Below the pieces are notes generated by a model. The model was not told the DNA's origin. It was given only the letters and a program-made list of their open reading frames with translations, and searched no databases. Positions 23,913-32,698 of a stretch of 48,899 bases of DNA are shown here, one piece after another. Source of the DNA: Planctomycetota bacterium (GTDB lineage Bacteria; Planctomycetota; JAJSAM01; JAJVHW01). The position numbers and the translations under genes are program-made. How positions within the stretch are numbered: position 1 is the first letter of the stretch; each line of letters begins with the position of its first letter. The stretch spans positions 1 to 48,899 of the forward strand of contig JAJFFG010000125.1 of NCBI GenBank assembly GCA_021776825.1, in the 5' to 3' direction.

Positions 23913-25970
23913 CTACCAGATGCGGACGCGCGTCTCGGGCGGCAGGTACATCTCGTCGCCGGGCTGCACGTCGAACGCCGTGTACCAGGCGTCGATGTTC
24001 TGCAGCGGCACGCTCCCGCGCGCCGCGGGCGGTGAGTGCGGATCGGTCAGCAGCCGGGCGCGCAGCGCGTCGTCGCGGTACTTGCCGCGCCAGACCTGGG
24101 CCCACGACATGAAGAAGCGCTGATCGCCGGTGAACCCGTCGATCACCGCGGAGTCGTCGCGGCCGAGTGACAGCCGATACGCGGTGTGCGCCATCTCGAG
24201 CCCGCCCAGGTCGCCGATGTTCTCCCCCATCGTCAGGCGCCCGTTGATGCACGCGCCGGGGAGCGGGCAGCGGGCCTCGAACTGCGCGGCCATGCGATCC
24301 GTCGCCTGCACGAAACGCGCATTCGTGTCCTCGGACCACCAGTTGCGCAGCCGGCCCGCCTCGTCGTACTGACGGCCCTGATCGTCGAACCCGTGTCCGA
24401 TCTCGTGTCCGATCACGGCGCCGATCCCGCCGTAGTTCACCGCCGGGTCGGCGAGCGGATCGAAGAACGGCGGCTGCAGGATCGCGGCGGGGAACGTGAT
24501 CTGGTTCATCGACGAGCTGTAGTAGGCGTTGACGGTCTGCGGGTTCATGCCCCACTCGTCGCGCTCGACCGGCTGGTCCAGCCGCGCGCGCCGACGCTCC
24601 CAGTCGAAGCGACGGGCGGCCATCACCGACTCGCACAGTCGCCCCGGCTCGATCGTGAGCGCCGAGTAGTCGCGCCACGTCGACGGGTACCCGACGCGTG
24701 GCTCGAACGACGCCAGCTTGCGTCGCGCCGCCTCGCGTGTCGCGTCGTCCATCCACTCGAGCGTCGTGAGCCGCTCGGCCAGCGCGCGCCGCAGGTTGAC
24801 GACGAGTTCGTCCATCATCGCCTTGTGCGACGGCGGGAAGTGGCGCTCCACGTAGATCGGTCCGACGCCCTCGCCGATCGACCGGTCGATCAGTTCGACC
24901 CCGCGCTTCCACCGTGCCCGCTGCTCCTTCACGCCGCGCAGCGCCTGTTGGTGGAACGCGAAATGCGCGTCGTCGAACGCCGCCGGGAGACTCTCCGCGT
25001 GGCGGTTCACGACGTGGAACGTGAGGTACTTCTTCCACGTGGTCATCGGTCGCCGTGCGATCAGCGTCGCGGCGTCGCGGATCGCTGTCGTCTCGCGTAC
25101 GACGACGCGCTGCACGTGTCCGAGACCCTTCGCGTCGAGCACGGCATCCCAGTCGATCTCTGGCGCCAGGCGCTTGAGCTCACCGCGGTCCATGGGATTG
25201 ACGGACTCGCTGACGATGCGCTGACGCTGCGGCGCCCACTGCACCTTCGCCAGCAGTCGCTCCAGACCGATCACGCGCTCCGCGGATGCGGTTGGATCGC
25301 CGTCACCGATCAGCTCGAAGACCCGCTCGACGTACGTGCGGTACGCCGCGCGATACGCGTCGCTCCGCTCGCCGGGCCGCAGGTAGTACTCGCGGTTCGG
25401 CATGCCCAGACCGGACTGCGAGATGCGCACCGCGTAGCGCGTGGCGTCGTCGGGGTCGACGCCGAAGCCGATGCTGAAGGGGGCCGTCAGCTCTTGGCGC
25501 GCGAAGAGCGGCCAGAGGTCGGGCTTCTTCCGCGCGGCGGCGATCGCGTCGAGCTGCGGCCGCAACGGCTCGAGTCCGCGCGCCTCGATGGCGTCGGCGT
25601 CCATCCACGTCGCGAACAGGTCGGCGATCTTGCGCTCGGTCGTTCCCGGCGCCGGATCGCTCTGGACGAGTTCGAGCAGGATCGCGTGCACGTCGGCCTC
25701 GGCCTTCTCGCGCAACGCATCGAAGATCCCGTACCGCGAGCGATCGGCGGGGATCTCGTACGTGTCCAGCCACGCACCGTTGACGTAGCGATAGAAGTCG
25801 TCGCCTGGCCGCGTGGCGGCGTCCATTGCCGAGAGGTCCACGCCGAACGTGCCGAGAGCTGCACCGCGCTCCGCTACCGACTGGGCGCGGCCATTCGCGC
25901 ACCCGCCTAGCAGGGCGAGAGCGGCACCGAGAACGACGGCAGCGGGAGCAGCAAGAGCGGGACGACGCAT
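23913..25970 (-). CDS. M13-family zinc metallopeptidase (neprilysin/PepO-like) lipoprotein
   Basis: A 685-residue exported endopeptidase of family M13. The start at 25970 gives signal peptide MRRPALAAPAAVVLGAALAL with lipobox GGC, so it is probably lipid-anchored outside the cytoplasmic membrane. The N-terminal domain begins GDDFYRYVNGAWLD, typical of M13. The catalytic domain holds NAYYSSSMNQITFPAAILQP, the zinc motif VIGHEIGHGFDDQG (HExxH at ~521) and ENIGDLGG (~582, third zinc ligand Glu). A conserved C-terminal DPHSPPAARG completes the family pattern. M13 enzymes cleave small peptides. The gene is monocistronic and ends 16 bases from the convergent selenoprotein-like gene. Confidence 0.92.
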   Translation of the reverse strand: MRRPALAAPAAVVLGAALALLGGCANGRAQSVAERGAALGTFGVDLSAMDAATRPGDDFYRYVNGAWLDTYEIPADRSRYGIFDALREKAEADVHAILLELVQSDPAPGTTERKIADLFATWMDADAIEARGLEPLRPQLDAIAAARKKPDLWPLFARQELTAPFSIGFGVDPDDATRYAVRISQSGLGMPNREYYLRPGERSDAYRAAYRTYVERVFELIGDGDPTASAERVIGLERLLAKVQWAPQRQRIVSESVNPMDRGELKRLAPEIDWDAVLDAKGLGHVQRVVVRETTAIRDAATLIARRPMTTWKKYLTFHVVNRHAESLPAAFDDAHFAFHQQALRGVKEQRARWKRGVELIDRSIGEGVGPIYVERHFPPSHKAMMDELVVNLRRALAERLTTLEWMDDATREAARRKLASFEPRVGYPSTWRDYSALTIEPGRLCESVMAARRFDWERRRARLDQPVERDEWGMNPQTVNAYYSSSMNQITFPAAILQPPFFDPLADPAVNYGGIGAVIGHEIGHGFDDQGRQYDEAGRLRNWWSEDTNARFVQATDRMAAQFEARCPLPGACINGRLTMGENIGDLGGLEMAHTAYRLSLGRDDSAVIDGFTGDQRFFMSWAQVWRGKYRDDALRARLLTDPHSPPAARGSVPLQNIDAWYTAFDVQPGDEMYLPPETRVRIW

Positions 25971-26126
25971 GGCATGCCTCAGGACGATGAAGGCGGCGAC
26001 GGTAGCAGTCGGGGAACCCAACGCCGAGAGAGCGCACGCCCGTCTCGGGCCGGGTCGCCGACCGACGAGATCTCGTGAACTCGACGCGCGTTCGCGAGCT
26101 TCCGTGAGACTTCAGGCGGTGGCCTA

Positions 26127-26184
26127 GCCGGCGAAAGTCGGCCTAACACCCTTATGCATAATCACTTACCGGAGTGACGGTCAC
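26127..26184. promoter_or_regulatory. Cluster of palindromes in an AT-richer promoter-like region
   Basis: Three symmetrical elements lie close together in the gap between the divergent M13 and hydrolase-fragment genes. They are a GCCGGC-GAAA-GTCGGC hairpin (26127-26142), the perfect palindrome TTATGCATAA (26152-26161) and GTGAC-G-GTCAC (26174-26184). The AT-rich palindrome stands out from the GC-rich surroundings. No regulator can be assigned. The rest of 25971-26252 shows no gene. Confidence 0.4.
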
Positions 26185-26252
26185 GTTCGGCACGGTTGCT
26201 GCGATCCGGTGGACGTTCTCAACGAACGAACTCACACGGAAGGAACAGCCCG

Positions 26253-26567
26253 ATGCCCCTCACCCTCACCATCAGCGAAGACGCCCTCGCGCGCATGGTG
26301 CCGCAGTTCGCGATGCGCCAAGCCACCGAGCCCTTCATGTCAGCGGGAACGGTGCCACCGGAGAGGTTCGGAGCCGTGCCGAAGTCGTACGTCCGCGCGT
26401 CGCTCGACCAGGTCATGTCGCCCGCGCCGCAGGACCGAATGCTGTCCGGCTGGGACGTGGATCAGGTGTTCACGCTCGAGTCGAGCCACTTCCCGCTCAT
26501 GTCCATCCCGGAGCGACCGGTCGACGTGCTCAGCGAAGCAGGCGGCATCCCGGCCCGCGTCAGCTAG
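26253..26567 (+). pseudogene. C-terminal fragment of an alpha/beta-hydrolase
   Basis: A 104-residue reading with a fair ribosome-binding site (GGAAGGAAC). From residue ~10 it matches the last third of salicylate-esterase-type alpha/beta-hydrolases: MVPQFAMRQATEPF, then FGAVPKSYVRASLDQVMSPA, QDRM, and VFTLESSHFPLMSIPE. SSHFPLMS holds the catalytic His in the usual context D/S-H-x-P. The nucleophile (GxSxG) and the catalytic-acid portion are missing, so it cannot be a complete enzyme. Its stop codon TAG lies in the terminal repeat of the mobile element that follows. It may be a remnant left by deletion. Confidence 0.6.
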
Positions 26568-26821
26568 CCCGCATCGTCCACGAGGACGCCACGCCTGACG
26601 CCTTCGAGCACGCGATCTCCCGCCCCGGCGCCGCTTCACTGCTTCATCCGGGCGGGCGCATCGAGAGGGTGCATGCGCGTCTCCGGAACGAGATCTCACG
26701 CACTCGAAGCCGTCAGGACACCGTGCGACGTGCGTTCCCGATACGCACCGGCGTGAACCCCGCGCCGATCCCCGACCTCGCCACGTTCTCGCGACGCCCT
26801 CGTGAACGATCCGAGCTAGGC
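26563..26821. mobile_element. MITE-like element, copy 2 (inverted relative to copy 1)
   Basis: A ~259-bp element. The left end reads GCTAGCCCGCATCGTCCACG then AGGACGCC; the right end, reverse-complemented, reads CCTAGCTCGGATCGTTCACG then AGGGCGTC. The interior matches the reverse complement of the 8649-8892 copy almost throughout, with one ~10-15-bp insertion near 26645-26665. Translations of both copies share readings such as ARIVHEDATP, EHAISRPGAAS and RQDTV.RAFPIR.GVNP. I take this as nucleotide identity, not proof of a protein. No transposase is present. Confidence 0.75.
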
Positions 26822-26839
26822 GACCTCGCGCGCCGAGCT

Positions 26840-26869
26840 CGAGACCGGTGACGTTCGTCACCGGTCTCG
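26840..26869. terminator. Perfect 13-bp hairpin between the element and the lipoprotein gene
   Basis: CGAGACCGGTGAC and GTCACCGGTCTCG pair perfectly around the loop GTTC. It lies 24 bases past the stop codon of the minus-strand lipoprotein gene. No T tract follows on either strand, so it is a strong hairpin that may act as a terminator for the operon. Confidence 0.6.
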
Positions 26870-26893
26870 GCACTCGAACTCGGTCAACGGCGA

Positions 26894-27469
26894 TCAACGG
26901 TGCTCTTCGCCCCGCTCGCCGCCTTCGCGATGCTCTCCGCCACCTTCACGGCGCCCGCCGTGTTCGCCACGGCCCTCGCCGCGCTCACCGTGCTCCCCAC
27001 GGCCCTCGCCGCCCTCTTCGTGTCCGGGGCCATGCCCCTCCTCGTTGCCGCTCTCCGGGTGGGTCGTCCACCACTCGAACTCCTGGCCGGACGCCGACAG
27101 TTCAACCGCCATCGACTCGCCCGGGGCGAGGTCCTTGCGGGGCGTCGGCCCCAGTTCGACGCCATCCGAGAGGTGCACCTCGACGCGCACCTGCGGGAGC
27201 GCCTCCGCCGTGGTGTTCTTCACCGACCCGGTGAACGCCCGTGATGCGCCGTCGAACGCCAGCGTCAGATGCGCGCCGCGTCGCGCCTCGTCCCACGTCT
27301 CACTCTTCGTGAGCCGACGCCCGGACTCCTCGCCCTCCTCCGACTCCGCGTGGCCGCGGCTCTCACCCGCTTCGCCGCCGCGGTGCGACTCGCCGTTCAT
27401 ACAGCCAGGAGCGAGCAGCATCGCGAGCGCAAGCGCCATGGTGGGCGCGATCAGGTTCGTCTTCGTCAT
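26894..27469 (-). CDS. Lipoprotein with FxLYD-like domain and His/Glu/Gly-rich tail
   Basis: A 191-residue protein whose start (MTKTNLIAPTMALALAMLLA) leads to a lipobox PGC. A small beta domain (~55-125) resembles FxLYD/DUF-type extracellular domains: LTLAFDGASRAFTGSVKNTT, then VEVHLSDGVELGPT, then DLAPGESMAVEL. After EWWTTHPESGNE the last ~65 residues are low-complexity repeats of GEHG, EGRG and EGGE, with many His and Glu. It is the last gene of a minus-strand operon with BlaI and M56 genes. A metal-binding or sensing role for the tail is only a guess. Confidence 0.65.
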   Translation of the reverse strand: MTKTNLIAPTMALALAMLLAPGCMNGESHRGGEAGESRGHAESEEGEESGRRLTKSETWDEARRGAHLTLAFDGASRAFTGSVKNTTAEALPQVRVEVHLSDGVELGPTPRKDLAPGESMAVELSASGQEFEWWTTHPESGNEEGHGPGHEEGGEGRGEHGERGEGRGEHGGRREGGGEHREGGERGEEHR

Positions 27470-27477
27470 GGAGTTCC

Positions 27478-28530
27478 TCACTTGTTGTGTCGTTCGTCAT
27501 GGGACTTGCGTCGGGAGCCGTGCTCCGAGCGCGTGTCGTGTTCAGCGCGGTCGTGTTCTCCGTGCCGCTCCGTGGCCGGCGCGACGCTCGGCGCAATCCA
27601 CGGTGCCAACACGAGGAGCGCCAGGAGTGTCAGCAGCGCGCGACGCGGCCTCGCCGTCCCGGAGGTCGGTCGGCCGTCGAGCAGGCGGGCGACGCGGATT
27701 CCGAGGTGCGACCGGCGTCGAGCCATGCACGGCACCGGCATGCGCTGATCGCGCGGGAGGATCCAGGCCGCGACCTCCGTCAGGCAGCTCGCCATCGCCA
27801 GCGGGTCGTCGAGCTGGTCAGCCGCCCAGTCGTCGCACTGCTCCTCGGCGGACGCGCGAATGCCTCGCACCGCGAGTCGCATGAGCGGCTGAAAGAAGAA
27901 CGCTGCCTGCAACACATTGAGAACGCCGAGCCGCAGAGAGTCGCGACGGCGATGATGCGCGGTCTCGTGTCCCAGCAGCGCCCGCAGTTCGGCCGGGCGA
28001 AGCTCGAGCAAGGCCCGCGACGGGACACAGATCTCGGCGCCGCGACCCACACCCAACGAGATCGGCGACCGTAGCGTCTCGGCCACGGTGAGCCGCGGCG
28101 CGCGGCGCAGCCCCGCGCGGCGGCTGAGACGACCGAGCTGCTCGCGGACCGCGTGGTCCTCGACCACGGCGCGCGGGCCGAGTTGTCGGCGCAGCCACAC
28201 GAGCCGCCCGACATACGAGAGCAGCAAGCAGCCACCGATCGCAATCCAGCTCGAGAGGGCGAGGCCCGACCAGTCCCACGCGCTTGCCGAAGCGTGCTCG
28301 CCGCGTCCGAGCACACGCCAGGACTCCGGGAGCATCAGACGCCAACCGGCCACTGTGCTCCAGGCATCCAGAGCCTGCACGGTTGGCGTCACCAGACTCG
28401 CCGCGATGGCCGTGTACCAGATGCCCTCGCGCAGACGGGCGTCGGAGACCGGTCGCAGACGGATCCAGAGCCACGCAAGCCCCAGCCAGAGCGAGCTGTG
28501 CACCGCGAACGCGAGCAGCCAAACCGTCAC
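27478..28530 (-). CDS. M56 (BlaR1-like) membrane metallopeptidase
   Basis: A 350-residue membrane protease. Hydrophobic segments are near residues 3-22, 38-55, 88-108, 215-235 and 285-305. The zinc motif HETAHHRRRD (HExxH) is near residue 188, preceded by ELRALLG as in BlaR1/M56 proteins. The GTG start overlaps the stop of the upstream BlaI gene (GTGA). After the last membrane segment only a short charged tail remains (HGEHDRAEHDTRSEHGSRR), also His/Glu-rich like that of the downstream lipoprotein. No sensor domain is fused, so the adjacent lipoprotein could provide one. It should cleave or trigger loss of the coupled BlaI repressor; the inducer is unknown. Confidence 0.83.
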   Translation of the reverse strand: MTVWLLAFAVHSSLWLGLAWLWIRLRPVSDARLREGIWYTAIAASLVTPTVQALDAWSTVAGWRLMLPESWRVLGRGEHASASAWDWSGLALSSWIAIGGCLLLSYVGRLVWLRRQLGPRAVVEDHAVREQLGRLSRRAGLRRAPRLTVAETLRSPISLGVGRGAEICVPSRALLELRPAELRALLGHETAHHRRRDSLRLGVLNVLQAAFFFQPLMRLAVRGIRASAEEQCDDWAADQLDDPLAMASCLTEVAAWILPRDQRMPVPCMARRRSHLGIRVARLLDGRPTSGTARPRRALLTLLALLVLAPWIAPSVAPATERHGEHDRAEHDTRSEHGSRRKSHDERHNK

Positions 28531-28907
28531 CGCTGGCTCCTGCGTTCGGCGAGGCGTGCCCGCAGTTCGTCGAGCTCGTCGACGTCGATCTCTCCGGCGT
28601 CGACGAGATGATTGACGAGTGCCGCCGTGTCTCCGCCGAACACGCGTTGGACGAGCGTGCCGACCAGTCCTTCGCGCACGTCAGACTCCGTGACGCAAGC
28701 GCGATAGATGAACCGCCGTCCGTCGGCGCGATGCACGACGAGTCGCCGATCCTCCATCTTGCGCAGCATGGTCTTGATGGTCGTGATCGCGAGGCCGCGC
28801 TCCTCGAGGAGCGCGCCGTGGACCTCGCTGGCCGAGGCCGAGCGACGGGCCCACAGCACGCGCATGATCGCGAGCTGCAGATCTCCGAGTGAATGAGGAC
28901 CGCTCAT
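28527..28907 (-). CDS. BlaI/MecI-family transcriptional repressor
   Basis: A 126-residue winged-helix repressor: LGDLQLAIMRVLWARRSASA, EVHGALLEERGLAITTIKTM (recognition helix region), LRKMEDRRLVVHR, then a C-terminal dimerisation part rich in Asp and Glu (DAGEIDVDELDELRARLAE). The ATG at 28907 follows GGGAGT. The longer open frame upstream (to 29003) would run through the tandem operator and is rejected as a start. The gene leads a three-gene operon (BlaI, M56, lipoprotein) with overlapping genes. Autoregulation through the upstream 16-bp repeats is expected. Confidence 0.88.
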   Translation of the reverse strand: MSGPHSLGDLQLAIMRVLWARRSASASEVHGALLEERGLAITTIKTMLRKMEDRRLVVHRADGRRFIYRACVTESDVREGLVGTLVQRVFGGDTAALVNHLVDAGEIDVDELDELRARLAERRSQR

Positions 28908-28926
28908 GAGTGACTCCCGGCTCCAC

Positions 28927-28978
28927 GTCGACCACCCCAGCAGTCGACTACCCCAGTAGTCGACTAACCCGATAGTCG
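28927..28978. promoter_or_regulatory. Tandem BlaI-type operator, 16-bp repeats with dyads
   Basis: Three 16-bp units follow each other at 28927-28942, 28943-28958 and 28959-28974, based on GTCGACTACCCCAGTA, with GTCG of a fourth. Across units they form perfect dyads: GTCGACTAC-CCCA-GTAGTCGAC (28943-28964) and CGACTA-ACCCGA-TAGTCG (28961-28978). The site lies just upstream of the BlaI start. The dyad arm GACTA/TAGTC differs from the CTACA/TGTAG arm found at the other BlaI gene. Confidence 0.7.
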
Positions 28979-29057
28979 TAACGTGGCTACGGGCAGAGGT
29001 CAAGTCCTGGTCAGCGGGATTCGGACGCGCCCAGCGGGTGCCCCGCCCGCCCCCGCG

Positions 29058-30827
29058 TCATCGATCTCGCGGCGGCATCGCCTCACGCAGCCGCTCCTCG
29101 GTGAAGCGCACCTGGCGGCAGTGAGCACCGCCGTCGTCGATCGTTCCGACGGCGTAGTACAGCATCACGATCGTCCCGTCGTCGCGCTGCACCGCACTGG
29201 GGTATCCGGAGTCCCAGGTGAGGGAGCTCCAGGCCACGGCGGCGCGGCGGCTCGGGTTCCATGTCCGGCCGGCGTCGTCACTGAGCAGCGCTTGGATCCC
29301 CATTGGAACGCGTCGGCTTCCGTAGAGCATCACCAGGGCGCCGCTGTCCAGTCGCAGGAGTTCCGCCGGGTGCTGCTCGGGCTTCGTCACCCGCTCGACG
29401 GGGCTCCACGTACGCCCCTTGTCAGAGGATGCGCACACGGCCGTTCCGCCGCCGTTCTCCAAGCGCAGCGCGGCGACCAAGCGACCATCCGGCATGGCGA
29501 CGATCGACGTCTCGTTGCAGCCCGTCGCCACGTCGGACCAGTCGCCCCAGGTCTGTCCATTGTCCGTCGACCGCAGCAGCCCACTGACGTTCGGCGCCTT
29601 CGTCGGCCGCTCGCCGGGTGCCGCCGGCTTCCCCTCGAACGTGTACACGTTCATCAGACTCGTGCCGTCGTCCAGCACCAGGATGCGTCCGTACGGAGAG
29701 CCGCTGTAGAGCAAGTCCGGACAGAGCTTCTTCTTCTTCGACCACGTCCGCCCTCGGTCCTTCGATGTCACGAAGTACAGCGCGTACTTACCACGCTTCG
29801 GGTCCCATCCGCCGCTCGGCGTGTACGAGTTGAGCTCGCAGTACGCGACGACGATCGTGCCGTTCTTCATGACACCGACCGCCTGGTTGCGATCGTCCCA
29901 CTCGCTGTCGACGATCGGCTTGGGCTTCGACCAGGTCTTGCCGCCGTTCGTGGAGCGGATCCAGTCGAGTCGTCCGCCGACGCCCAGGTGCGCCGCGCCG
30001 TTGCGGATCACCGCGCCGAGCGACCCGTCCTTCAGTTCGACGAGCACGGGGAAGTAGCCACCGCCACGCAAGATCGGGCGGTCCTCCGCCACCTCGGCGC
30101 GCGGCACGCTGCTCTCGTCATGTGGCTCGTCGAAGGTCTCGAAGTTCGGCTGTACCGCCGAGACGACCGCGTCGACGCTCAGATCGTCGAACCGGACGTG
30201 CGCCTGCCCGGATCGCAGGCCGATCCGACCCGACGGAAACGTGCCGTCCGTCGCTTCGGCGATGAGCTTGTCGTTGAAGTAGACCTTCAGGTTCGGCCCG
30301 TCGCACACGACGCGGCCGGTGTGCCATGCATCTCGCTCGATCGGCACGCCGCGCACGCGTGCCAGCACCTGCCACGGCTTCTCCCGCGTCCGCCGGATCA
30401 GCAGGACCTGCGAGTTCTTGGCGTCGAAGGTCGCGTAGTAGCAGCCGAGTCCGTCGACCGCGCGAAAGGCCATCCCAGGGGCGCAGACTCCGTTGCCCTT
30501 CGCGGCGACGTTGAACCGAACGGAGAACTCCAGGTCTCTGAGCGCAGGCTGCGCGAGGAACAGGTACGCGCTGACAGTGGCGATGTCCGTCTGCTCGCAG
30601 CGACCGTCGCGCATCACCCAGTGGCCCAGATGCGGTACCCACGTCGGCGCGCCGTCGGAGTCGTCGGCGTACGACGAGAAGTCGTCTCGGATCTCCGTCC
30701 GCGCGGGCGACTCGCCGTGCGCTGTCAGAGCGAGCGCGGTCACGGCGAGCGCGCCTCCGCCGGTCACGCAGGCGAAGAGGGCTGACCACAGAACGATCCG
30801 ATGTGTGCGCATGAACGCTCGCAGCAT
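29058..30827 (-). CDS. Membrane-anchored sialidase-like (BNR/Asp-box) protein
   Basis: A 589-residue exported protein. The N-terminus carries a hydrophobic anchor or signal (IVLWSALFACVTGGGALAVTALAL). Residues ~45-225 form a LamG/concanavalin-type beta-sandwich (DLEFSVRFNVAAKGNGVCAP, LKVYFNDKLIAEATDG, VRFDDLSVDAVV). The C-terminal ~360 residues are a six-bladed sialidase-type propeller with five Asp-boxes: STNGGKTW, SKDRGRTW, STDNGQTW, SSDKGRTW and SDDAGRTW. The opening RPILRGGGYFPVLVELKDGS lacks an obvious RIP motif, so sialidase activity is not assured. Related planctomycete proteins are listed as exo-alpha-sialidases or BNR proteins of unknown substrate. An alternative ATG lies at 30812. 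The gene is monocistronic. Confidence 0.8.
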   Translation of the reverse strand: MLRAFMRTHRIVLWSALFACVTGGGALAVTALALTAHGESPARTEIRDDFSSYADDSDGAPTWVPHLGHWVMRDGRCEQTDIATVSAYLFLAQPALRDLEFSVRFNVAAKGNGVCAPGMAFRAVDGLGCYYATFDAKNSQVLLIRRTREKPWQVLARVRGVPIERDAWHTGRVVCDGPNLKVYFNDKLIAEATDGTFPSGRIGLRSGQAHVRFDDLSVDAVVSAVQPNFETFDEPHDESSVPRAEVAEDRPILRGGGYFPVLVELKDGSLGAVIRNGAAHLGVGGRLDWIRSTNGGKTWSKPKPIVDSEWDDRNQAVGVMKNGTIVVAYCELNSYTPSGGWDPKRGKYALYFVTSKDRGRTWSKKKKLCPDLLYSGSPYGRILVLDDGTSLMNVYTFEGKPAAPGERPTKAPNVSGLLRSTDNGQTWGDWSDVATGCNETSIVAMPDGRLVAALRLENGGGTAVCASSDKGRTWSPVERVTKPEQHPAELLRLDSGALVMLYGSRRVPMGIQALLSDDAGRTWNPSRRAAVAWSSLTWDSGYPSAVQRDDGTIVMLYYAVGTIDDGGAHCRQVRFTEERLREAMPPRDR

Positions 30828-30980
30828 ACGTGCCGCGGATACGTCGGCCTCACCGTAGTGCGACGCCATCGTGGAGCCCGAGACGAGTGACGGCAGTCAT
30901 GCATCGCCCAGGGACGGCGCGAGCGTGGCATCGAGCGGCACCGGCCCCGTAGAGTCGTGCCCGGGGAAGAGAGGAGCGCG

Positions 30981-32687
30981 ATGCTCCGTGCACTCCTGAT
31001 CGCAGTTCTCGCACTCGTGGCCTTGACGCCGCCGGCCGCGCTCGCGGCAGACGACGTGACCGCCGACGTGGATCGCATCCTCGCGACGCTGCAGGGCGAC
31101 GTCGACGCATCCCTGCGCGGCGACTCGCCGACGCGCACGTTCCAGCGGCTGCTCGGGAAGAAGAAGAGCGCGTTCGTGAAGGAGCTGAAGGCGCGCTGGA
31201 AGAACGGCGACGAAGACGATCCGGATCGAGCAGGCCTGCTGGCGGTGATCCGCTTCGTGCACGCGCTCGAACACGAACAGCCGGCCGTCCGACTGGAGGA
31301 CGGCGTGGTCGTGCTCGCCGAGCTCCAGCGGCGCAACTACGACTTCGGGTCATTCGGTCAGCGCAAGCCAAAGGCGCTGCCGCCGAGCTTCGCAACACTC
31401 ACCAAGGGCGGCAAGGTGCGCAAGGCGCCGAAGCCCAACGTCGCCGCACTTCTGAAGCGTACCGAGGGCGGCCTGCCCGACGAGTGGTCGACGCGCGAGC
31501 GGCACAGTTTCCTGATGGCTCTCGGCGAGGGCTGCGGCAAGACGGGCAGCGCGTCGGAGCGACTCGCGACGCTCGCGGAGCGCAACCCGACCGACGGCGG
31601 CTTCACGCTGGCGCTCGCGTGGTCGGGATCGCCCCAAGCCGCCGACTTGCTCGAGAAGCGCGTACGCAGTCTCTCGAAGCGCGTGGCCGACGGACGGGAC
31701 AACGCGCGGCCGCTACTGCGCGCTGCGTGCGACGGACTTCTGCACATCGACGCCGCGCGCCTCGAGACCGTGCTCGCTGAGCTCGAGGACGCCCCCATCA
31801 CGGCTGCCCTCGGTGAGTGCGGGGCCGACCTGTCGTTCCCGTTCGTTCTCGCGCGGCGGAGCGCCGCCGAGGGCGAGGCCCGCTCGGCGTGGAGCCGCCG
31901 GCTACACACGTTGATCGGCGGTGCGATGATGCCTCGCTCGCCGAACGCCGCCGAGGCGAAGGGCGTGATCCTGGCCTTGCGCGAGGATCTCGACGACGCG
32001 CGGCTCGCGCGCAATGCGCTGCGTGCGGCCGAGACGCTGCTCTTCTTCGCCAGTCGCTATCCGGTCACGAACAGCGCCTCGATGAACGGAGTGTCGGAGA
32101 AAACCACGGGCGAGAGCGTCGGACCATACCCGGGCATCGAGTCGATCCTCCGCGCGCTGGCCGACGACCTCGCGGAGGGCCGCGCGGTCGCCGGCAATCG
32201 ACACGAGGACTTCTACACGACGAGTCTCTCGTGGGACGAGCAGCAGCGTCCGCAGAACGACACGCCCTGTCCGCTCCCGAACATGGGCTACACCGGGAAG
32301 CGGATGACGGTGGCGCTCGACGGCGTGCTGAGTGGAGCCGCGCTCACGCTGACGATCACGAACAACGGCAAGGCGCCGATCGTGCTGAACCCCGTCGCGC
32401 TACGCAACGGACGCGCGCAATGGACGCGCCATCAGTTCGATGGGAAGAAGACCGGCGACTTCCAGAACCTCCACCTCGAGCTGGGCTTCCTCCGCGTCGC
32501 GTTCGGCACGGCGCCGGACGCGCTCGTCACACTCGCTCCCGCGGACACGTACTCGTGGAACGTCCCGCTCTGGGACGAGCACCGCGATGCCGATCACATC
32601 TCGGTCGAGCTGATCGGCTATCTCGGGGTCACCGAGAAGCCGGCCGCGCGACTCATCGACTCCTTCCCCCGGACGTGGGTGAAGTAG
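30981..32687 (+). CDS. Large exported protein of unknown family
   Basis: A 568-residue protein beginning at the ATG after GAGAGGAG, with signal peptide MLRALLIAVLALVALTPPAA ending near ALAADD. Residues ~25-390 are mainly helical with HEAT-like character (ALGEGCGKTGSASERLATLA, LLRAACDGLLHIDAARLETV). The last ~150 residues are beta-rich, with NNGKAPIVLNPVALRNG and SWNVPLWDEHRDADHI. I do not recognise the family. It is followed 11 bases later by an alpha/beta-hydrolase-like gene on the same strand, so the two probably form an operon. Confidence 0.65.
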   Translation: MLRALLIAVLALVALTPPAALAADDVTADVDRILATLQGDVDASLRGDSPTRTFQRLLGKKKSAFVKELKARWKNGDEDDPDRAGLLAVIRFVHALEHEQPAVRLEDGVVVLAELQRRNYDFGSFGQRKPKALPPSFATLTKGGKVRKAPKPNVAALLKRTEGGLPDEWSTRERHSFLMALGEGCGKTGSASERLATLAERNPTDGGFTLALAWSGSPQAADLLEKRVRSLSKRVADGRDNARPLLRAACDGLLHIDAARLETVLAELEDAPITAALGECGADLSFPFVLARRSAAEGEARSAWSRRLHTLIGGAMMPRSPNAAEAKGVILALREDLDDARLARNALRAAETLLFFASRYPVTNSASMNGVSEKTTGESVGPYPGIESILRALADDLAEGRAVAGNRHEDFYTTSLSWDEQQRPQNDTPCPLPNMGYTGKRMTVALDGVLSGAALTLTITNNGKAPIVLNPVALRNGRAQWTRHQFDGKKTGDFQNLHLELGFLRVAFGTAPDALVTLAPADTYSWNVPLWDEHRDADHISVELIGYLGVTEKPAARLIDSFPRTWVK

Positions 32688-32698
32688 GGAGGGTCCTC

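Noticed and set aside
24186..25910. 574-codon plus-strand frame
   Set aside because: Antisense of the M13 peptidase; no motif of its own.
28983..30785. 600-codon plus-strand frame
   Set aside because: Antisense of the sialidase-like gene, which has five Asp-boxes on the minus strand.
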